Below, piece by piece: positions 25,001 through 36,300 of a stretch of 64,000 bases of DNA. The stretch comes from Sphagnum magellanicum. Lineage: Eukaryota > Streptophyta > Sphagnopsida > Sphagnales > Sphagnaceae. The position numbers were made by a program, and so were the translations under genes. The notes under the pieces were generated by a model. It was not told the DNA's origin. It saw only the letters and a list, made by a program, of their open reading frames with translations, and ran no database searches. The DNA lies in contig CM038912.1 in NCBI GenBank assembly GCA_021904315.1, positions 9,821,061-9,885,060 on the forward strand. Direction: 5' to 3'. Numbering within the stretch: the first letter of the stretch is position 1; each line of letters begins with the position of its first letter.

Positions 25001-28000
25001 CTCCAAAGGAGATGTACAACCCAAGATTCCACATTATGGGTTGATTGACCAGTGACCATCATTACAGCTCAGTTGACTATGATACACTGGTCAACAAGGT
25101 CAAGAGCTCTGATCATTGGTTGGGCATTTTGGCTTCATGCCAAATGCAACAAGTCTCTTACCAGCTCTTTCCGGTACAGAGAGTGTAAGAGGCATGCAGA
25201 AATTGCAATCGACTCTGGGTGCCACTTTGAGAGGATGGGTGCAAACACACGAGCATCATTCTTTGCGAGCGTCTGGACTTCCTCTGCAAGGAGTGCCAAT
25301 GGATGGATATTTTCCACTTCCAACTTCTCATCAAGTGCCTCCAATAGCTGCAAGACCCCCTCCAATCAAGAATATATGTTAGGTTACTTGCTCACACCCA
25401 AAATATCCACTACTCCACTGTCAACTTCTTACCTAACTGAAAACTATACCCACAATAGAACCCATTTGAGATATGCTTCTCTGCCCCAAAGCATATAGGT
25501 GTGAGGTTAGGGATGTCCACCAAAACAAAAAATTTCAAGGGAGAAGAATGCCATGATACAGGAATTGTGATTTCTAGAGAACTGTGTGAAGTTCCTGAAA
25601 TGTTTTTTCACATAAGCAGACATAACCCTTCCTACACATAACAACCATTGTGTACTACAGTGCCCAGATTTAGAGAAATTTGTGACTGGACTCACCCTGT
25701 CGTAAGCCAACTTGATGGAAGACCGGATATAGTCCTCAGCCTGCTTAGCAACCACAGCCATCTCTGCCACTGATGTTATTCTTGTTACCTGTTCAACATC
25801 AACCCACAGCATGCATGTGTTACCTGTATCATGTGAGAAAGTTGAAGGGTACGGAAACTATGAAATGCAAAAAAAAAAAGATCCCATCTTCAGGAGGTCT
25901 GCATCATATATGCCAATCAAATTGGGTTTTCATGTCTTTCCATGTGACTTTCCATACCAAGGATAGGTTTGGATGGCATGGATCCAAAAAGGTAAGTACT
26001 AACCTAATAAACCCATAACAGAACTCCCAGTATATAGGAGACAGCACTCACAGGAAAGATGAGCAATGATAAAAATTAAGGGTCTAAATACATACCCCAG
26101 CTTGCTCACTCTCATCTGCTATGAGTCGACCTGAAACCATTGCCACCATGACAAGAACCTCCATCTTCTGTGGTGACTGTATTATCAAGACAGTTTCCGA
26201 AAGTCAGATTCAAAGTCAAGGGTGCAAACTGCCTCCCTTCCCCACAATCATTTGCAACAGGAATAACTCCATATGATGAGATGCACATAATGTTCCAACT
26301 ACAACACTCCAACATCATCTATTTATGACTAACATGTGGAGCAAAATTCTAAACTTCAGCAACATTGGGTCCACAATGGGAAGGGATATGTCTCATATAT
26401 ACATCCAGGAAATGCAAGTGGTAGTCTTCAAGCTGCTTGTCCACCCATGATTTTATTGGGGTGAGCACTGACTGCACATAAGAAAGTTCCTGGGGGCCCT
26501 CAAGTCCCTCCACTGTGGACCGCAGTCCTTTCATGTAGAACCGCTCTTGGGTACTGCGTTGACCATCAGATGCAATTCTCTTCATCTGGTGCATCGCATG
26601 CTGCAGGAGAGCGAGCTCCCCTGTCAAAACATACTGCAAAATGAACATGTCAGCAGCTCAGCACATACATCAAAGAGAAAGTAGGAACAGCTACTTTTAC
26701 AGTTCCAGCTCTGGCTCATTCCTAGCCCTCCTGTGGCTAAGTTAACCCTCTCTGCAATCACAGAGACTTCTAGCAATTCTGCTAATCATCTGGTGGAGTT
26801 GTATACATACATGCTACTAACCTGACGGAAAAGGACCCAGGTGTAACAGATATCATGTATTGTCTGTGTAACTCCCAAAATGCGCCACGTTGACTTGAGC
26901 ATCTCCAGAATTTCTTCAACCTCCTGAGATGATGACATCACTGATAACCACATTCAGATCCAGCATCCAAATGCGAATCTGGGCCAAAAACCTCACCTGG
27001 ATATTACTGGGAAGTACTTGCCAAATGCCCTTGCCTACGACTACATGAAGCTATCTTGGGTTTGTGGCCCCATCACTGCTTGCAATGCAACAATGGATTC
27101 AACTACCCATTAGACTACGGATTGCCATTCTTGTAGATTTAGAAAAAGAAGATTCAACAAAAGGAAAAAAGTGGAACAGCTGAGTACAAGTACCTCCACA
27201 AGATGGCTTTCATCGAGGATGTCGAATACACTCATTAGCAGCTTTTCATAGACTCGCACATTCAAATGGTAGCCATCCACCCAATGGCAAACCTCACCTG
27301 TATGATCTCCACGCCCTGCCCTCTCTGCAAGTGCTGTTGCCACTACTCGAATGGCCTTTAAGCTCTCAGCATGCTGAGCGGGACCTGCAGGGGATGGGAG
27401 TGTCTGGAACAAATTGCCAGAACACCCTTCACAAGGTAAGAATCTCTGACATCTACAGATATTCAGATATTTGTGATTGAGATAGGTGAGATACACAGAA
27501 TGTCAACTACATATACATGTGTAGAATTTTTGATGCTACAGATTTGCTCACAAATAAAAGAAGAAAGACAGAACTTACCTCTGCTTCTTCAAGCTTAGAG
27601 ATCAAGCCCCGGAGTTCCACAGCAGAGCGGTCTGAGGGGTCAAGTGCTTGGGATGGATGATTTAACAATCCCTCCAACAAAAGATTAATCTGCAATGAAG
27701 AAAAGGCATTTTTTCCCCTTAACAAATAAAGACATAAAACATCAGACTATTCTTTGTTTTGTTTATTGATTTTTTGGAAAGTATTGTGAACTGTGCCAAA
27801 GAGGAGGGGAAAAAATAAGTCCAAATAAACTGGAGAAAACTTGAGAGTTGGGTCTCTTACCTGCCGTTTCTCCCATCGGATGAATAGCTTCTTGTCTGTG
27901 AACTCCGTACGAGCAACCCAGCACAGAAGCTCCAAAGGCACAAGCAGTGTGTCCATACGTTTCCCAACTCTTGAAGCTGATGCATGCAACAATGCTTCTC

Positions 28001-31000
28001 GAGTCCGCCGATCTGAGGCTCCTGAAATCTACAAAGTACCCCACACCCTAAGAAGATTGAAAAGATGCTAATCTGAGAAATGGTTCAGGTCCAGAGTCAG
28101 CTAGTTTGAAGTTCCAAGCACGGACCAAGACACCCATTAGTCCTCAGGGGATTGTTATCCTTCAGAACTAGTACATCTGCTGAGAAGCCCTACTTAGTTA
28201 TACCCAGGGAACACATGTGTGGAACAGGCAAAGTGGTTGACTAGAGGGTTGTGGCTCCCTCAGAAGAGTGGGTTTCTCCTCACTTGTACAGATGGAAAAT
28301 AGTCTAATCAACAGGAGGAGGGAGCCAGTATGAGAAAATTGGCAACTGAAAGAAATCGCATGCATACCTCTAACTGTGTGCGCATGGTTTCCATAAGGCC
28401 TGCAAGCCCAGGGGCACGTGTCGGTTGTGGTTGGTACTTGTCAGTCTTGCTTCTTGAGAATTTTTGGGCCAACTTTGATTTCTTCTCCTCTTTCTTTTCC
28501 TTGGTTGGCAAGATCAGACCCCTGGAAAGATGCAAGGGAGAAAGTTAGATACCTTGCTCTGTGATTAATAATCCCATGATCCAGCCATCTGCTGCCAAAA
28601 AAGCCTCTCTCTCTGTGACCCCATTGCATTGACCATGGGCATTATTCCCCAGGAAAACCCAGTCTGACTACAAAATCCAGAAACCCATTGAAGCTTTGAG
28701 CTTGGAACATGATGAGCATCTCAGTACTCAAATACATATCTGGAAACCATATGGCTTCTAAGCACACTACTTGATTCACTTGCTTTGCCCCTTCTAGTCT
28801 CTTCTCCTTCAACACTTGTAGTCTCCTAACAGGGGGTTGTAAGAACCATAACAATAAGGGAGGAGAGACAACCATACCCAGCAGCTCCCACAGAAACCAA
28901 GAGAACTTCATAGGCTGTTTCCCGTAGATCGTCGTCTGATAGCCCTGCAGAACAGCATAGAGGAAGGGAAAGTCTCAAATCATGTGTTCCCAAAGACCCT
29001 TATGTTCAGAACCCTGAGAAGCATTACCCATGAACCTTTGTACCAGAAACCCTAACCTTGACCAACCACACAACTGAATGTATACAATATGGTACAGCTA
29101 TGGAGAAAAGAGTCACCCATAACTGAAATTTGAAATTTGCACCTCAAAAGACTTGGCACCAAATGAAGTAAGTAAGCTGGCAACACAAAACTAGTCCACA
29201 CATCATATATACTTTTGAACAGAGAAGGACTCAATATAACCTTCAAAGGACTACCTGTCTCAAAGGGTGGTAAGCTGAGGACAAAATTGCTGATATTGTT
29301 GTTGAGAGAAGATTTCCGGTGCTTTACGGCACTGTCATCCATGTCATCAAAATCATCAATCTCATCATCAATGTCCAAAGTTGCCTCAGGCGTTGAATGA
29401 AGTGATAGGCTCCTCTTGGAGACTGCAGAAAGTGGGGTCGATTGGACTGGAACAGCCTTGTTAGGGGGTATCCGATTTGGCACAGGGCCCGAAAAATCAG
29501 GGCGGGTGACTAGAAAGTAAACCTCTCCAAACCCATTCCCAGCCTGCATGATGAAAATGCAGTATTATATGAATACCCAACATAATATTTTCACTCTGTA
29601 AATAGAGGAGTGTTGTTTCCACCTATAAGTTGGTGGGTTGCCTCCCAGAAGTTGCTGAGGCAGCCCAAAGAACTACAGCTCTAGGCTGGTCACTGAAGAA
29701 CTCACCAGCCAGCAGGGTCCAGGACTCTCAATAGTTACCATCACTTCTTCACTGAGGACAGAGAAGCCCTAAGGGTTCTAGAGTTGGCAATTGTATTGTG
29801 GGCATTTCCAAGACAAAACAGAACAACTTACAGAAGGTGGCAAGTTGAGATCATCATGATATCTTTTTATAGCCTCTGAGAGATCCAGTGCAACATCTGC
29901 ACACAAAACAAAGAACACGTTAGGTGAATAATCTTGCAGCTTGGGAATTGTGCTTGTACAATCGCACACAAAACTTGCACCATGAAACAAGCAGGATTAG
30001 GAGCATCCACACACGGTAAGTTGCTATGTACAACAAGTCACATGTGGTTAAAATTGCACATGTGGGAAATGAACTACCTGATCAGTCTGATGATGTCTGA
30101 TCGTCTAGTAGGGTGAACTTTCTGAATCAAATTTGTCCAAAGATTAAAAAGACCCACAACAATCAAACACTCACTTTATTGAAAGACCCACAACTGGTAC
30201 AGAATAGGAGCCACTATTCTAAACTCTGAGATGTGAAGCTTTTCATCACCCAGCTACTGTCACTATGAAATATGAAACCCTAATCATCAATCATAGATAG
30301 TACTCCTTTGAGCAGACTTTCAAATGGGAGTTCAAAAAACCTAGAGTTCAAGGTTAAAGGGTAGATTCCTGAAATATATCTCCACAACTGAAAAAGACAT
30401 CACATCAAAGAAAGGAAGATACTAAAACAGTGCTTGCTGGAATTACATGCTCAAAACTTGTCTTTCAAAAATTATAGCTGGATTGCCTACTAGTTTGTAG
30501 TTTGTAGTGTAGTTTGCAAAGTTTGTAAATCCAGAGTTTGCAAAAATACGCTACAAACTACAAACCTTTTTTTCATAATAATATAGCCGCTATTTACTCC
30601 TCACTGACTTCCTCAGCAGCAGCATCTGCCCAGTATATACCTCTCTACAGTAAGCTGGTTGAAGAATGCTGTGGGTGTAGAGAAGGAAATAAGAATCTGC
30701 TCAAGATTCAGGTGGCTGATGAAAACACACCCCGAAAAAAACAAAAATCAAATCTGCAGGCTTAATGAGAGTATCTGTCACATTTTCTTCTGTAAGTAAC
30801 AGCAGCAGGAGGAGGAGGAGGAGGATCCAGCCATGGTATATTGGCTGGCATTGGAGAGATACTGGAAACACACAACCCCAAAACCATGAAGAAAAAGGCG
30901 CAAACAAAAAAGGGAGAAAAAAATATGAAGGAGAAGAGAGAGAGACACACACACACACCACATTCATGAACATTTATTTCATATTACCAGAAGCAAATTG

Positions 31001-31635
31001 TACAAAAGCAAAAAAAGCACATAAGTTTTTCTCTGATGTGCATCCCAAATGATCATCTCAGAAATGTACTCCTGAGACAATGTAGGACAGGTGCTACCCA
31101 ATAAATCACAGTTTGAATTACCCATACAACCTACATTGTTGTTCCCCCTTCCTTCCTTTGTTCTGCCAAGCAACTGCTCTTCTCTCATATTCACACACTG
31201 GCAGCGGGAGTTAGCCCAGAAATCTGTCAACTAGCTACAATCCGCAAATGGGTGCAATGGGTAGTGTTGAGATCCCAGAAACAGATATAAGAAAAACCCA
31301 GGAAAAAAAAAAAAAAAAGAGTTCTAAGCATATTTGACCAAGCAAGAAGTAGTTTTGCAAGGAAAAAAATAGAAGGATTTGCGTTAAGGGATCATGGAGG
31401 CAAAACAAAAGAATGGAAGCAAAAAGGTGAAAAAAAAAACTTCTGACTCACTTTTCCGAACACACTCCAAGATATAGTCGACGCTGATTTGGTCCAGGTC
31501 GATATCTTCGTACGAGACAGCACCCGGCGGCATCACCACCTTCTTGATCACGCTAGCAGCCAACAAAAAGTTGAGAAGCTCACGCCGATCTCGCCGATAC
31601 CTTTGTAAAAGCTCCACATCAGTAAGTCGCTCCAT
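19075..31635 (-). CDS. PATROL1: PATROL1-like MUN-domain (UNC-13/Munc13-like) protein
   Basis: Arabidopsis PATROL1 (AT5G06970) is a Munc13-like tethering protein that delivers proton ATPase AHA1 to the plasma membrane during stomatal opening. Exons: 31635-31452, 29896-29832, 29543-29255, 28944-28878, 28521-28368, 28028-27861, 27689-27579, 27403-27194, 26923-26822, 26633-26403, 26167-26096, 25788-25696, 25347-25162, 24543-24385, 23676-23584, 23362-23291, 22800-22683, 22439-22264, 22118-22016, 21666-21532, 21301-21195, 20830-20753, 20058-19963, 19729-19634, 19260-19075. All borders are GT-AG; the total is 3351 bp, 1116 aa (Arabidopsis about 1100). Matches run end to end: ELLQRYRRDRRELLNF, VIKKVVMPPGAVS, KRMDTLLVPLELLC, RGDHTGEVCHW, DYHLHF, LPAADSLEQLL, DERRSSEIN, KICEFTG, EPLRDRIVLGLLQASL, DGLPRGVVEN, ILCHRND and KFLKKQYK. 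An acidic stretch (DIDDEIDDFDDMDD) and a Lys-rich stretch precede the MUN region, which covers roughly the C-terminal 600 residues. No signal peptide or membrane segment is seen. The start is the first ATG before the conserved ELLQRYRRDRR. Confidence 0.97.
20484..20718 (+). repeat. dispersed repeat copy A, in PATROL1-like intron 22
   Basis: Shares with copy B, in the same order: GCCAAATTTGGCT, a GTCAG phrase, GACCTCCA-GA, GTCTAAATATGGCAACTT or variant, a C-rich spacer and CCCCAAAAAAAAA. It lies just downstream of exon 22, whose donor is at 20752. No terminal repeats or coding are seen. It is an unclassified interspersed repeat. Confidence 0.65.
24742..24935 (+). repeat. dispersed repeat copy B, in PATROL1-like intron 13
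   Basis: Same family and orientation as copy A: GCCAAATTTGGCTACAGGTCAG at about 24752, TGGTGACCTCCAAGAATCC at about 24810, TCTAAATATGGCAACTTA at about 24833, then CCCCAAAAAAAAAAA near 24913. Confidence 0.65.
30493..30565. repeat. long inverted repeat (hairpin) in PATROL1-like intron 1
   Basis: The arm 30493-30520 (GTTTGTAGTTTGTAGTGTAG and eight more bases) pairs with 30537-30565. The stem is about 28 bp with two or three mismatches or bulges, and the loop is 16 nt. The arm sequence is the same motif as the array at 31948-32150 upstream of the gene. Confidence 0.85.
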
Positions 31636-31663
31636 TGCAAACACAAACCTCTCCTTGCCCAGT

Positions 31664-31710
31664 CCCTCCCCCCCCCCCCGGCCCCCCCAACCCACCCACC
31701 CGCACACCCG
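31664..31710 (-). promoter_or_regulatory. G-tract in the probable 5' UTR, quadruplex candidate
   Basis: On the gene's own (minus) strand there are G runs of 3, 3, 3, 7 and 12 (31699-31701, 31695-31697, 31691-31693, 31682-31688, 31668-31679), ending about 33 nt before the ATG at 31635. If transcribed, the leader could form an RNA quadruplex close to the start codon. The transcription start is not known, so leader status is inferred. Confidence 0.55.
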
Positions 31711-31947
31711 GGCGAATGCAGAACTAGTGCAACGACAACAACATCAAACACAACTACAAAGATACCAGCGGAGCAACAACAACGAGATCTTCTTCCTGTT
31801 GCCAAACAGCCCAAGACAGCGAAGAAGAGAAGGCAACCATGAAGCAGCAACAAAAGCTCCAGCTACAAAGACTCGATCGAGAAACGCTGGAGACGAGGAG
31901 ACGACGACAGAAGAAGCAACCTTCCTTCTCTTCCCTGCGCACTCTTC

Positions 31948-32150
31948 TGTTTGCAGTGTAGCGTAGTTTGCAGCGTAGTTTGTAGTTTGCAGTTTGTAGC
32001 GTATTTTTTGCGTAGTTTTCAGCGTAGTTTGTAGTTCGCAGAGTTTGTGGCGTACTCTTTAGCGTATTTTAAAGCTTATCGCGTACTTTTCAGCCTGGTT
32101 TTAGCTTGTAGCGTATTTTACAGCGTAATTTGTAGCGTAGTGTAAACGCT
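31948..32150 (-). repeat. array of GCGTAGTTTGTAG-type units upstream of the PATROL1-like gene
   Basis: Variants of GTAGCGTAGTTTGCAGC, GTAGTTTGTAGTTTGCAG and GCGTATTTT recur about 12-15 times with spacings of 8-20 bases. The array starts about 310 bp upstream of the ATG. It is absent elsewhere in the window except for the intron 1 hairpin. Confidence 0.8.
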
Positions 32151-34289
32151 TATTTTGAGGGGGTTTTTTTTCTTTGCCTGGGTGTTTGTAATTTTTGGGT
32201 TTTTTTCATCGAGAGCACGAGTTTAGGGTTTACTTATTGCTTGCTTCTTTTTATTTATTGATTGATTTACCCCATTTTATTTGTTTTCTTTGGGGGGTGG
32301 GGGGAGTGTTAAAATTTCATCTGGCATTAGTTGCATACCTATCAAAACATTTCTGCTCTCCAATTCATCCCTTCTTATGGATGAATTTGCACACCAAAAC
32401 ATTTTGTCCATTGGAGGGATGGATGGATGGATGGATAGCTATGTGAAAGCGAATAATCCATTAAGTCCTATACACATTAATGAATGGCGAATTCTATGGA
32501 GATGAAGTGAATAATACAATGAAAGAAGGAGGTAAAACGTTGGAAGATATGTCAAGGGTATGGATGATTATTTTGTGTGCATTTAAAAAAATTGATGTTA
32601 TATGTACATAGTGTTGTTTTTTTTGGGGGCAAATTTTGGCATTGTAGCAACTAAAGTGCCGTCCAACTCATTCAAAGGTTTTTGGTTTTTTTCGTGTGGG
32701 GGAGTGGCCCCAAGTCGCCATAATTGAAGGGAGGAAAAAGTCTGAATTTGCCAAATCTAGACAATAAGGTCCAGCAGGTTGCTACTCCACCTACCTCATA
32801 AGATTGGGAAAAAAAAAAAAAAAAAAAAACCCTGGGTTTATAAACAGTTAGGAGCATATCCAAATGTGTTGGAAAATGGCTGGATGAATGGATGCATACA
32901 TGTAAGGCATCCAATGGATATCAAATATGGAATATGAAATCAAATGGATGTGTGCATGCATGCATCCACAAAGGAGGATTTGTCCAATGCATTTTCAGTC
33001 TATTTTCTTTTGGGGACTACATCATTTGGAAGTTGTGTTTATTGGCCTCGCCTGCCAAGTGAAGGATATTGTGTTTAGATTCATTATAGAATATAGTAGC
33101 TTAAGGGATTTTGGCCCCTAGGTAATAATAATAATAATAGGTCTATTTTTATATGAGGATTTTTGAAACATGATATTTTGGCTTGTGTTGAAACTTAAGA
33201 TTAGTTACAGTGTTTTAGTATCTTGGAAGGCTTTTGGTTTCTTTTAGAGGTTTTTTGGAAGATTATATTTTTGCATGGTGAAATATTTGAGTTTCCATAA
33301 TTCTTCTTCTTTTGCCTTTAGATACCTTTTTATTGTAAATGGCAAGACCACAGTGTGACACAACCCCTTGTTTCTGTTTCATTTATAATAGGGAGGGAGT
33401 TTGTTACAATTTACACTCTATGTAAGTGGGTCTATCAAATGTTGTTGTTTCCCCCTTTTCTTTGTGCAGGCAATTGCGCCCCTAACATTAAAGATAATCC
33501 TTTTTTATACATAGGTACATCACCAAATGTGCACATTAATGCTCCAGAATGTTTTTTGTCAACCAAGTGCAAACTAGTAATATTAAGAAATACATAATAA
33601 ATGCTTGAATCTAGCTAGTGCTAATTTTCATAGAAATTATATCCATATCAGTGCCCTAGTGAGAGGGGGGGTTTTTTTTTTTTTTGGGCGAAACAAATCA
33701 TGATTTTTTTCCTTCAAATTGGCGAAATTTTATTGTTTTTTAGTTTTTTAGTGACCAAATTTCAAACAATCTCAATTTTCACTTATCAATTGCCAGATTC
33801 TATTCTAAGTTGTAGTAGCCAAAAATAAAGAAGGATGCTGGATTTTATTTTATTTTTCATATTTTTTATCATTGCCAAATCTGGCTAAATCTTCTTATGG
33901 ATGATTGTAACTTCAACTGCATCAGAAAATTGGAAAAAAGCCCTGCCCTGCCCTGCTTAGTGGAAGACAGACTGTGGTAGCTAAGGCCCGCGGACATGGG
34001 CATTAACAGAATAAGCCTATAAGGGCAGGGCTGAATTCTGGAAACGCCCTGTCTGAGGGGCATTATCGTGCGTAATGACCTGTCAGAGATTTTTTCCATG
34101 TCTAACAGCCAAGACCCTGCTCATTCATGCAAAGAAAAAAGGGCAGGCCCTTAATGTGAGACCCCATCCCCAGATGTAAGATGACCTCCTGTGTCAAGAG
34201 GGAAGATTATGGATTTAAGGAGCCCTCCAAATACACTAGGAAATCAGTGACAAATCATTACACATTTATCAATAAACATATTATACTAA
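32151..34289. other. intergenic, no gene seen
   Basis: Holds poly-T, poly-G and poly-A runs (for example 32811-32829), a (GGAT)4-5 run at about 32415, and short ORFs of low complexity. A partial inverted copy of the dispersed repeat lies at about 32711-32762. Confidence 0.5.
32711..32762 (-). repeat. dispersed repeat copy C, partial, inverted
   Basis: Read on the minus strand, TCTAGATTTGGCAAATTC, GACTTTTTCC and CAATTATGGCGACTT match copy A (TCTAAATATGGCAACTTC, GACTTTTTCC, AAATTATGGCAACTT). Only about 50 bp of similarity are visible. Confidence 0.5.
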
Positions 34290-34493
34290 TGGTGCATTCA
34301 CACTTGATGTTAAGTCAATGTTAAATGAAAATTTAGGTGGCATCCTAGGTGGCACCCAATGTTAAATGGATGATAGCTTAATGTTAATTGAATGTTAGTT
34401 TAACATAAAATTTTCCTGATAACTAGGTTTAAGTCCTAAATGGCTAGCATGGTGTCAACACTAGAGTCACTAACATCAAGTGTGAATGCACCC
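34290..34493. mobile_element. Tourist-like (PIF/Harbinger) MITE, 204 bp
   Basis: Perfect 22-bp terminal inverted repeats: GGTGCATTCACACTTGATGT plus TA at 34291-34312, and its reverse complement at 34471-34492. One extra terminal base pair differs (T at 34290; the partner C at 34493 would pair with G). TAA flanks both ends (34287-34289 and 34494-34496), which fits the TWA/TAA target duplication of PIF/Harbinger elements. The interior is short, AT-rich and non-coding. Confidence 0.88.
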
Positions 34494-34769
34494 TAAAAAG
34501 AATAGTATAATAAGTTCACAATAATCTTTGGGATAAGTACCAAGTTGATGTGGAAGTTTTTACAAGGGATCAAGTCCTTTTATAAGGGACCAAGTTGGGT
34601 CCTTTCTCTTTGTTCTTCCTTTCCCCCTTTGTTGGCTCTGGCCTTAAAGGGAGAGACTATGCAATGGCATGTAGTTTGTTTTGTCCTTTTATTTTTTGAA
34701 AGCATTTCAATTAACACAAATATGTAAATTATAAATAAAATATATATTTTAAAAAAAAATTCAATTGTA

Positions 34770-35125
34770 GCATTGTGACCAGGGTTTTGGACTTGTGATG
34801 ATGAAAACTTAGTCAACTTGTCCATTGTGTGTGCAGTTGTTGGATTGCAACCAAGGTTTTGGATTGATGGTAACTGAAATTTCGTTGACCTATCTATTTT
34901 ATTTTATTTTTAAAATTGTGACCAAGGTTTTGGACCAGTGGTGACTAAAAGTCAGTCGACATGTGCACCTTTTTTTTTCCCTGGTCATTGCCTTACAACT
35001 AGGGTTTTGGGCCGAAAACCTTAATTTCAAAGGTGACGACTGAAATTTGATCGATTTGTCCACCTTTTTTTTTGCCAGTTGTTACACTAACACCAAGGTT
35101 TTGGGCTAATTGCGATTGGAAATCT
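34770..35125. repeat. tandem repeat, units about 71-94 bp, five copies
   Basis: The block (A)AGGTTTTGG or AGGGTTTTGG starts at 34781, 34853, 34924, 35001 and 35095. Each is preceded by a TTGTGACCA-like phrase and followed by GTGACT, a GAAATTT-like phrase and a GTCGAC or GTCAAC phrase, then CACCTTTTTTTT. It abuts the Helentron remnant on its left. Confidence 0.8.
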
Positions 35126-35419
35126 TGATGGAGAGGCCTAAAAAACATTCCTTCAACATTGATGGCATTAAAAGCATTTTTGGCAGTTTTTAATTATTAA
35201 ATGCACTATCAAATGTATGTCTCTCTACCTTGTTTTTCTTTTTATGATGATTTGTTTTTGAACTAAATTTTCATTACTTATCATCTTCTTCATCATTGTT
35301 TTGAATGTGTCAAACGTTTTTATGCATCTACTAACTTGTTTTACATTCATTAATTTTACGTAGCAAGTTTAATCTTTTCATTGTTTTTTTTCTTATATAT
35401 ATTTTTCATTATGTTGTGT

Positions 35420-36300
35420 TCAGATTATCAAGTTTTACTCCAACTGGCTTTGATGGCAAAACGAAATGAACAACCAATTGTGTTTGTTGAAGATATTGAT
35501 CACACAATTCGTAATGTTACCTTTGATTATCTTGTTTTAAGTGTATATGGCAATTATTCCCTCTTTGGATCCCCAACCAAATTTATTGCTTATTCTTCCT
35601 TCCATGCAAATGTCATTGATTTTGTGGGTACCACCATAATCATTATCAACATCAAAAGTGCTTTGATAAAGACACATTCTAAGTTGATCAAGAAAGGCAA
35701 TTTTATTTGGTTGGAGAAATTTTTTTGTCAAAGCCAAATCTGACTATGACAAAGGAAATTCGGACTAGACCATTGAGCTTTCTATAGCCACTAAAGTGAC
35801 AATCATCCCTCCTTTTGACCCTTTTGTCAAATTGTTTTTTCATCCCAAACACATAATCGACAATTTTGGTTGACACAAGTTGCGACCTTTTGCAACAATG
35901 GCCATTGCATTTGTTATCATTGGTGTGTGTGGTGAGATTGATGGCAAATTTGAATTATTGGTTACTAATGGAACCTCCCTAAAAGACATTCAAATTGTGA
36001 ATATATATATTACTTTGTCAAGTTTTATTACTTTTTTTTTTTTCAACAAATAATCTTTCATATTTGTGATTAATGTAAATGAGTTTTGCCACCATATTCC
36101 AAGCCGAATTTCATAACTTGATTAAACAATTCTACAAAGGAGGTCTTAAATTTTGCATTATGAAAAACATTGTGAGTAGTAACAAGGGCGATGTGAAGTT
36201 GTTGACTATTGTTTCATCAATCATTGCTTTAATCCACATATGTGTTTCTATTGGTTTCAACAAATATTTTTATCATTTGTCTCAACATGATTATTGACAT
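35420..36300 (+). pseudogene. RPA1-like protein of the Helentron, broken
   Basis: The block 35381-35743 ends near FVKAKSDYDKGNSDW at about 35705-35750. After a stop it continues TIELSIATKVTIIPPFDPF (about 35753-35810), then after a further stop IGVCGEIDGKF and NGTSLKDIQIV (about 35920-36000). These resemble the end of OB-fold A and the start of OB-fold B in replication protein A large subunits, as carried by many plant Helitrons. A further block at 36079-36297 (FATIFQAEFHNL, then a KGG and a KGD phrase) may be another OB part in a changed order or after an intron. At least three in-frame breaks make it non-functional. Confidence 0.7.

Noticed and set aside
30701..31052. Several overlapping ORFs in PATROL1-like intron 1
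   Set aside because: Hydrophobic or repetitive readings of GGA and CA runs inside an intron with clear GT-AG borders.
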